From positions 605,794-669,793 of the forward strand of contig NZ_VDMN01000003.1 of the NCBI RefSeq assembly GCF_006335145.1: a stretch of 64,000 bases of DNA. Direction: 5' to 3'. This DNA comes from Aliirhizobium smilacinae. GTDB taxonomy: Bacteria > Pseudomonadota > Alphaproteobacteria > Rhizobiales > Rhizobiaceae. Numbering within the stretch: the first letter of the stretch is position 1; each line of letters opens with the position of its first letter. Positions 58,427-64,000 of this stretch are shown here, piece by piece. The notes under the pieces were generated by a model. That model saw only the letters and a list, made by a program, of their open reading frames with translations, searched no databases and was not told where the DNA came from. A program made the translations under genes and the position numbers.

Positions 58427-58451
58427 GGAACCAAAAGGAAAAGCGCGCGTT
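58427..58451 (+). promoter_or_regulatory. EcfG-type promoter of the cytochrome oxidase operon
   Basis: GGAAC (58427-58431), 17 bases, GTT (58449-58451), 44 bp before the first possible start of the subunit II gene. Confidence 0.7.
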
Positions 58452-58494
58452 GGCGGGGCAGCGGCGTGATGCAGTTTGATGGTGTCGTCATTGC

Positions 58495-59553
58495 ATGAGT
58501 GGGGACGTTCAATCGATGATGGCTGATGGGAGCAGCGACGTGTGCCGGCCAAGGGATTTGATCCTTTGGACCTCAAGATCCCGATTTGGTTCATCGTCTA
58601 TCCTTTTCTCTGCCCTATCCCTCAGCGGCTGTTCCGGCCCTCACTCGGCGCTCGATCCGGCAGGACCGGAGGCGTCCCATGTAGCCCACCTCTTCTTTGT
58701 CATGCTGATCGCTGGCATCATCATCTGGAGCGCGGTCGTCGCGGCCCTTATCTATGCATCCCGCAAGAAGCGCGTCTATTCCGAGCAAAGTGCGGGACGC
58801 GTCATCCTCTGGTGCGGCGCGATCCTGCCGGCCATCATCCTCTGCGCGCTCCTGTCCTACGGCGTGTGGCTGATGCCGGCGGTCCGCCCGTGGCTGCCGG
58901 ATGACCAGCAGGTGCACCGTATCGAAGTCACCGGCGAACAGTTCTGGTGGCGGGTGCGCTATCTTGATGAGGCCGGGGAAGTGATGTTCGAGACGGCCAA
59001 CGAGGTGCGGATTCCGGTGGGGCAGCCGGCGCATTTCTTGCTCAAGGCGGTAGATGTCATTCATTCCTTCTGGGTCCCGTCGCTTGGCGGCAAGATGGAC
59101 ATGATCCCCGGCCGAACCAACCCGCTGACCTTGATGGCCGACAGGGAAGGGATCTATCGCGGTGTCTGCGCCGAATTCTGCGGACAATCTCACGCGCTGA
59201 TGGCGTTTACCGTGAGGGCGGTTGCGCCCGACGAGCATGAGGCATGGCTCGTTGAGCGTCAGGTTCCGGGTCCACGAGATGCCGAAGGGCTTGCGGTTTT
59301 TCTTAAAAATGGCTGCGGGGCGTGCCATGCGATATCCGGCACTGCCGCTGCGGGCCGCATTGGGCCCGAACTGACGGCATTCGGCGAGCGAGGCACGCTG
59401 GCCGCTGGAACATTGCCGCATACGCAAGAGGATATCGCCCGCTTCATCTCCTATCCGGAAAGGACAAAGCCCGGTGTGAAGATGCCGCATTTCGGCATGC
59501 TTCCCGAAGACGACATCAAGACAATCGCGGCCTTCCTGAAGGAGCTCAAGTGA
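58495..59553 (+). CDS. coxB: Cytochrome c oxidase subunit II with C-terminal cytochrome c domain
   Basis: 352 aa from the ATG at 58495; ATGs at 58516 and 58519 are equally possible because no strong ribosome site is seen. A lipobox-like LSLSGC (about residues 41-46) suggests a lipoprotein. Two membrane helices follow (about 65-87 and 103-127). The CuA site is CAEFCGQSHALM with an upstream His in VDVIHSFWVPSLGGKMD. After residue 265 a class I cytochrome c domain begins (NGCGACHAIS, heme-binding CxxCH, with a candidate Met ligand in GVKMPHFGM). This caa3-type layout lets the subunit carry its own electron donor. Confidence 0.95.
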   Translation: MSGDVQSMMADGSSDVCRPRDLILWTSRSRFGSSSILFSALSLSGCSGPHSALDPAGPEASHVAHLFFVMLIAGIIIWSAVVAALIYASRKKRVYSEQSAGRVILWCGAILPAIILCALLSYGVWLMPAVRPWLPDDQQVHRIEVTGEQFWWRVRYLDEAGEVMFETANEVRIPVGQPAHFLLKAVDVIHSFWVPSLGGKMDMIPGRTNPLTLMADREGIYRGVCAEFCGQSHALMAFTVRAVAPDEHEAWLVERQVPGPRDAEGLAVFLKNGCGACHAISGTAAAGRIGPELTAFGERGTLAAGTLPHTQEDIARFISYPERTKPGVKMPHFGMLPEDDIKTIAAFLKELK

Positions 59554-62066
59554 TGGTGGAGCTCGGCAATTTTTCGCCCGAGGAACGGGCGGCGCAGGAA
59601 GAGCGGCTGCGTTCGGTGTGGAAGACGCCGGGCGGCTGGCGTTACTGGACCTCGGTTAACAATAGCGAGATCGGCCTCTGGTACGGCGTTACCGCATTTG
59701 CCTTCATGCTGTTTGCAGGTTTGCTCGGGCTGCTGATGCGTGCGCAGCTTGCAACACCCAACAATGATCTGATCTCCGCCGATCTCTACAACCAGGCTTT
59801 CACCCTGCATGGCACGGTGATGATGTTCCTGTTTGCCGTACCGATCTTCGAGGCTGTGGCGATTTTTCTTCTTCCCTCGATGCTGGGCGCGCGCGAGCTA
59901 CCGTTTCCGCGGCTTTCGGCCTTCGGATTCTGGAGTTTTCTGCTCGGCGGCATCTTTGTCTGCGGTTCGATCTTCTTCGATTCTGCTCCGAATGCCGGCT
60001 GGTTCATGTATCCCCCACTTGCCACCGACAAGGAATATGCCGGCATCGGTGCCGACATCTGGCTGCTCGGCCTGTCCTTCATCGAGGTTGCGTCGATTGC
60101 CGCCGCCGTCGAGATCATCGTCGGCATCATGAAATGCCGCGCTCCCGGCATGCGTATCAACATGATGCCGATGTTTGCGTGGTATCTCCTGATCGTCGCC
60201 GGCATGATCCTCTTCGCCTTCCCGCCACTGATCGCCGGCGACATCCTGTTCGAGATGGAGCGAATGTTCGACTGGCCGTTCTTCGATGTGTCGCGCGGCG
60301 GTGATCCGCTGCTTTGGCAGCACCTGTTCTGGATCTTTGGTCACCCGGAAGTCTACATCGTCTTCCTGCCGGCCATCGCGCTGATGGCGATGATCGTGCC
60401 GACCTTTTCGCAGCGCCCGATCGTCGGTTATTCCTGGATCGTACTTGCCGCCGTCGGCACAGGCTTCCTCAGTTTCGGGCTGTGGGTGCATCACATGTTC
60501 ACCACCGGCCTGCCGCAGATCTCGCTCGCCTTCTTTTCCGCAGCCTCTGAGGCTGTCGCGATCCCCACCGGTGTTCAGATTTTCGTTTTCATCGCCACCA
60601 TGCTGGCTGGCCGGGTGATCTTTTCGGTGCCTATGCTGTTTGGCGCCGGCGGCCTGGCGATCTTCACCATCGGGGGACTGACTGGCGTGATGGTAGCGCT
60701 CGCGCCCTTCGACTGGCAGGCGCATGATACCTATTTCATCGTCGCCCACCTGCATTACGTGCTGATCGGCGGCATGTTCTTCCCGATCGTTGCCGGCATC
60801 TATTATTATTTCCCCTTCGTGACGGGAAAGAAGCTGTCGGCTGCATGGGGGAAACTTGCCTTCTGGCTCATGTTCGTCGGCTTCAATCTCGGCTTTTTCC
60901 CCATGCACCTTTCCGGTCTTCGTGGGATGCCGCGGCGGGTGTTCACCTACCCGGAGGAATTTGGCTGGAACCTGTTTAATCTTGTCTCCACGGTTGGCGC
61001 CTTCATCTTCGCGGCCGGTGTCGCGACCTTCGTCATCGACATCCTGCGGCCTAAGCCTAAAACTTCCGGGCGCAATCTCAACCCGTGGAGTGCGGGCACA
61101 CTCGAATGGACCAATGACCCGCAAGAGAGTTGGGGCATGCGGTCTGTACCAATCATCACAAGCCGCTACCCGCTCTGGGAACAGCCTGATCTCCAGGCCA
61201 ATATCGAGGCGGGGCGCTACTATCTTCCCGACGCCAAATCGGGCAAACGCGAGACGCTTGTCACGTCGGTGCTCGATGCCGAGCCAATCCAATGCTTGCG
61301 TGTCGGCGGCGTCTCTTATGTGCCGATGATTTCGGCGCTGGCGCTCGGGGGAGTGTTCATCGCACTCACCTTTCACTGGTGGATCCCCACGATCATCTGC
61401 GCGATCATCACCTTGATCGCCATCGTTTGGTGGCTTTGGACGGGTACCGCGCAGATACCGGAGGCGGAAAAGGTTGATGTTGGTCTCGGGCAAGAGCTGC
61501 CTGTCTATGTTTCCGGTCCGGCTTCGGTCGGTTGGTGGGCGATGTTCATCACCATGGTCGGCGATGGGACAGCCTTTGCCAGTCTGATCTTTGGTTATTT
61601 CTTCTACTGGACGGTGCATGACGATTTTACCACAGGAGCGCCTGGTCCGGGCGCGCTCTGGCCCATGGTGGCGCTCTCACTTTTCATCATCGCATGGCTT
61701 TTAACGATAGTGGCACGCCACTTGAACGCGAGGGGGCACCCAGGCTGCCGGCTCGCACTTGCCGCCGGTATTTTTGCCACCGTTGCCGCCTGTCTGGCCG
61801 GGTTGGCGGGTCCGTATTTCCATGGCATGGACCCAACCTCCAACGTCTATCCGGCAACGGTATGGGTCATTGTCATCTGGACAGTGGTCCACGGTGCGGT
61901 GGGAATTGTGATGCAGGCCTATTGTCTGGCTCGCAACTTTGCCGGGCGGATGACGACGGAGTATGATCAGGATATCCGCAACGTCACGCTCTACTGGCAC
62001 TTTATGGCATTTACTGCCGTCATTACCTTCGCGGTGCTCGGCCTGTTTCCGATGGTGAGCGCATGA
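59553..62066 (+). CDS. ctaD: Cytochrome c oxidase fused subunits I and III
   Basis: An 837-aa proton-pumping catalytic subunit. ATG 59553 overlaps the coxB stop by one base and follows AAGGAG. Subunit I ligands: FTLHGTVMMF (heme a His), WIFGHPEVYIVFLP (CuB His and the cross-linked Tyr), LWVHHMFTTG (two CuB His), IVAHLHYVLIGG (heme a3 and heme a His). After about residue 600, a linker leads into a subunit III-like part with five further helices ending in TLYWHFMAFTAVITF. Fusion of I and III is known in some caa3-type oxidases. Confidence 0.95.
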   Translation: MVELGNFSPEERAAQEERLRSVWKTPGGWRYWTSVNNSEIGLWYGVTAFAFMLFAGLLGLLMRAQLATPNNDLISADLYNQAFTLHGTVMMFLFAVPIFEAVAIFLLPSMLGARELPFPRLSAFGFWSFLLGGIFVCGSIFFDSAPNAGWFMYPPLATDKEYAGIGADIWLLGLSFIEVASIAAAVEIIVGIMKCRAPGMRINMMPMFAWYLLIVAGMILFAFPPLIAGDILFEMERMFDWPFFDVSRGGDPLLWQHLFWIFGHPEVYIVFLPAIALMAMIVPTFSQRPIVGYSWIVLAAVGTGFLSFGLWVHHMFTTGLPQISLAFFSAASEAVAIPTGVQIFVFIATMLAGRVIFSVPMLFGAGGLAIFTIGGLTGVMVALAPFDWQAHDTYFIVAHLHYVLIGGMFFPIVAGIYYYFPFVTGKKLSAAWGKLAFWLMFVGFNLGFFPMHLSGLRGMPRRVFTYPEEFGWNLFNLVSTVGAFIFAAGVATFVIDILRPKPKTSGRNLNPWSAGTLEWTNDPQESWGMRSVPIITSRYPLWEQPDLQANIEAGRYYLPDAKSGKRETLVTSVLDAEPIQCLRVGGVSYVPMISALALGGVFIALTFHWWIPTIICAIITLIAIVWWLWTGTAQIPEAEKVDVGLGQELPVYVSGPASVGWWAMFITMVGDGTAFASLIFGYFFYWTVHDDFTTGAPGPGALWPMVALSLFIIAWLLTIVARHLNARGHPGCRLALAAGIFATVAACLAGLAGPYFHGMDPTSNVYPATVWVIVIWTVVHGAVGIVMQAYCLARNFAGRMTTEYDQDIRNVTLYWHFMAFTAVITFAVLGLFPMVSA

Positions 62067-62446
62067 AAAGCGTCATTCCTAGGGAGGTGGAGAGCCTCTG
62101 GACCCTGTTTACCGCGCCGACCGTCTGGGCGATCCATTTTCTCGGTTGTTATGCCGCGGTGGCGGTTTACTGCGCCAAAGCGGCCTCGCTCGATTTCGGC
62201 TTCGCTGTGGTGCGGCTGGCGCTTGGCGGCTTGACGGTTCTGGCGCTCATGGCGATCGTACTCTCTGCTTATCTTGCCTGGCGCCAATGGGGTTTCGGTT
62301 CCGGTGATCCGCCGCATGACGAGCCGACTCGAAGAGATCGCACCCTTTTCCAGGGATTTGCGACCTTGCTTCTGTCCGGCCTTAGCTTCGTGGCCGTCGT
62401 CTATGCGGCAATCCCGCTGATTTTTATCGCGGAGTGCCAACGATGA
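62063..62446 (+). CDS. Small membrane protein of the oxidase operon
   Basis: 127 aa overlapping the preceding gene by four bases (ATGA) and the next gene likewise. Three hydrophobic segments are visible (about 15-38, 50-70, 95-120). VESLWTLFTAPTVWAIHFLGCYAAVAVYCAK at the start has no known cofactor motif. Similar small proteins accompany CtaG in rhizobial oxidase clusters, so a role in assembly or as a subunit IV-like part is likely but unproven. Confidence 0.75.
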   Translation: MKSVIPREVESLWTLFTAPTVWAIHFLGCYAAVAVYCAKAASLDFGFAVVRLALGGLTVLALMAIVLSAYLAWRQWGFGSGDPPHDEPTRRDRTLFQGFATLLLSGLSFVAVVYAAIPLIFIAECQR

Positions 62447-63087
62447 AGGTGGCTTCGCTTGCAGCCGGTGTGATCCTGCTCATGGTGCTCTGGGGCGCTC
62501 TGCTTCCCTTTGCCGACCGCACTTCCTTCACCATCCATATGATTGCCCATATGGGCGTTGTTGCTGGTGCAGCACCGTTGATTGCGATCGGTCTTTCGGG
62601 AACCCGTCTCGATCTCCCGGCGCGTTTGCCGTGGTTCTCCCCCATCGTTGCTTCGCTCGCCGAGTTGCTGGCCGTCTGGACCTGGCATATTCCGGCTCTC
62701 CGGGCGCTATCAGAAAGCACCGTTGCGATAGCGTCAATCGAACAGCTTATCTTTCTCGTTGCAGGGCTGGCTCTCTGGCTCTCCTGTCTCGGCGGGCTGG
62801 GCGCGGGCCGCGATGGGCGCCGGATGGCCGGTGCGGTTGGGTTACTTTTCACCTCCATGCATATGACGCTGCTTGGGGCGTTGCTCGCACTATCGCCGCG
62901 ACCGCTTTACGGGAATGGCGAGGTCACCTGTTTTGGCCTCTCGCTCAGCCCCATCGGCGATCAGCAGGCGGGAGGCGTCATCATGCTGCTCGTCGGGGCC
63001 GCTGTCTATCTCGCTGGCGGCGTGTCGCTTCTGGCGACAACATTGAATTCCAACGGTCTCGAGACATCCGGGAGGAGGGGCTGGTGA
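62443..63087 (+). CDS. ctaG: caa3-type oxidase assembly protein CtaG
   Basis: 214 aa with about six to seven membrane segments. The ATG at 62443 overlaps the previous stop; a GTG at 62434 is possible. HMIAHMGVVAGAAPLIAIG, ELLAVWTWHIPALR and SMHMTLLGALLALSPRPLY contain the conserved His residues of the caa3_CtaG family (PF09678), which is distinct from Cox11. The protein is needed for formation of active caa3 oxidase, probably through copper delivery. Confidence 0.88.
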   Translation: MKVASLAAGVILLMVLWGALLPFADRTSFTIHMIAHMGVVAGAAPLIAIGLSGTRLDLPARLPWFSPIVASLAELLAVWTWHIPALRALSESTVAIASIEQLIFLVAGLALWLSCLGGLGAGRDGRRMAGAVGLLFTSMHMTLLGALLALSPRPLYGNGEVTCFGLSLSPIGDQQAGGVIMLLVGAAVYLAGGVSLLATTLNSNGLETSGRRGW

Positions 63088-64000
63088 TCATTCGCTGGAA
63101 GCACCTGTTCGTGCTCGCCGTCATCGCACCTTTCCTCGGGCTGGCAGTGGGCTGGTCGGGATTAATGAGTGTGCGGGCCTCCACCGGTCATTGGGCGGTC
63201 ACCGATTGGTTCCTGCATTGGGTGATGCGCAATTCCGTCTCCGTCCGTGCGGTCGCGGCAGGAGATGTGCCGGCGCTTGACGACCAGGGACTTATACCCG
63301 GCGCTGCAGGGCATTTCGAAACCGGCTGTGCCATCTGTCACGGTTCGCCTGCACAGCCGCGCCCGGATTCGGTTCTTGCCATGTTGCCCCCCCCGCCCGA
63401 TCTGAAAACCGTCGTGCCGCAATGGTCAGACGCGGAACTGTTCGAGATCGTCAAGCATGGCGTTCGCTTCACCGGCATGCCGGCATGGCCCGTGCAGTCG
63501 CGCGATGATGAGGTGTGGTCAATGGTCGCCTTTTTGCGCAAACTGCCGGAGATGGACACCAATGCTTATAAACAGGCATCCGGCCTACACGGGGTCGGCC
63601 AGGCCGGTGAGGTTTCGCCTCTGCCCGTCACTTGCCAAAGCTGCCATGCCGAAAGCAAGCTTAATGACGGCAGTCACATTCCAAGGCTTGCCGGCCAATC
63701 AGAAGCGTATCTCCTCAACGCTCTGAAGGCGTATGCGGACAAGCAGCGCCCGAGCGGGATCATGCAGGTGGCCGTCGGCACAATGCCGGCAGAAAGCCTG
63801 CCGGAACTTGCCGCCTATTATGCCAATCAACCAACGGCTCCTCGTCAGGCGACACAGCCCATTTCGGGTCTCGTCGAAAAGGGCCGTGTGCTGGCAGAAC
63901 AGGGCCGCACTACTGACAAGGTCCCGGCCTGCCTGACCTGTCACGACAAGGCCAACACCAATCCCGCCTATCCGAAGCTCTCGGGTCAGAATTCAGCCTA
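63084..64000 (+). CDS. Multiheme cytochrome c (partial, runs off the window end)
   Basis: Open from GTG 63084, which overlaps the ctaG stop and follows GGAGGAGGG, to the last base: 305 codons visible. An N-terminal signal anchor (HLFVLAVIAPFLGLAVGWSG) is followed by three CxxCH heme sites: CAICH, CQSCH and CLTCH. Each appears to open a separate class I cytochrome domain, as in diheme/triheme donors (cytochrome c4-like). It should sit in the periplasm and pass electrons to the oxidase. The C-terminus is missing, so the number of hemes may be higher. Confidence 0.9.
   Translation, partial: MIIRWKHLFVLAVIAPFLGLAVGWSGLMSVRASTGHWAVTDWFLHWVMRNSVSVRAVAAGDVPALDDQGLIPGAAGHFETGCAICHGSPAQPRPDSVLAMLPPPPDLKTVVPQWSDAELFEIVKHGVRFTGMPAWPVQSRDDEVWSMVAFLRKLPEMDTNAYKQASGLHGVGQAGEVSPLPVTCQSCHAESKLNDGSHIPRLAGQSEAYLLNALKAYADKQRPSGIMQVAVGTMPAESLPELAAYYANQPTAPRQATQPISGLVEKGRVLAEQGRTTDKVPACLTCHDKANTNPAYPKLSGQNSA

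Noticed and set aside
59898..61619. 573-codon minus-strand frame opposite the oxidase subunit I+III gene
   Set aside because: Composition is rich in His/Asp/Arg as expected for the complement of a membrane protein gene; no domain.

Overview
The window is a piece of an alphaproteobacterial chromosome, most probably from Rhizobiaceae (Rhizobium/Agrobacterium/Neorhizobium-like). This rests on separated carA and carB loci, CarB and RpoD sequences of rhizobial type and length, a DUF930 protein, a DUF982 protein, TIGR02587/TIGR02588 proteins, and many promoters of the alphaproteobacterial EcfG/RpoE2 type. No rRNA, tRNA, CRISPR array or complete insertion sequence was recognised.

Layout. (1) 1-2.4 kb: edge of a mobilisable element, with a relaxase gene cut by the window start, a MobC-like gene, a candidate oriT region and a degraded stretch. 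(2) 2.4-21.8 kb: core housekeeping block with carB, a PAP2-type membrane enzyme, a fosmidomycin-resistance-type MFS exporter, a YpfJ-type metallopeptidase, a diguanylate cyclase, a DUF2938 protein, a MATE exporter, carA, yqeY, dnaG, rpoD and a proline-rich DUF930 protein. (3) 21.8-27.8 kb: a six-gene minus-strand catabolic operon (creatinase/ectoine-hydrolase-like M24 protein, PotD/A/B/C-type ABC importer, GntR/FadR regulator), with a perfect 14-bp palindrome sitting on the predicted -10 box. (4) 28.4-33.2 kb: paoABCD, a periplasmic molybdenum aldehyde oxidoreductase and its XdhC-type chaperone. (5) 33.6-58 kb: a stress island. It has a four-gene signalling operon (hybrid kinase with three receivers, CheR, CheB, receiver-kinase-receiver), a broken GH15/peroxiredoxin chimera, a YdeP-type oxidoreductase with a catalase-family protein, a CsbD gene with an internal amber stop, a DUF892/YflT/small periplasmic protein set, an FAD/NAD(P) protein, a MOSC protein, a Nudix hydrolase, a host-attachment-family protein, a TIGR02587/TIGR02588 membrane pair, and TreS-like and alpha-glucosidase GH13 enzymes. 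(6) 58.4-64 kb: a cytochrome c oxidase operon (subunit II with a cytochrome c tail, fused subunits I+III, CtaG, a multiheme cytochrome c cut by the window end).

How it fits together. Reading the intergenic regions by eye, I found seven exact copies of GGAAC-N17-GTT and three looser variants, nearly all correctly placed and oriented before stress genes. This is the consensus of the alphaproteobacterial general stress sigma factor (EcfG; RpoE2 in Sinorhizobium). The inference is that the 40-58 kb island, the CheB/CheR-kinase operon and the terminal oxidase operon form one general-stress regulon cluster. Function assignments come from reading motifs and family resemblance, without database searches.
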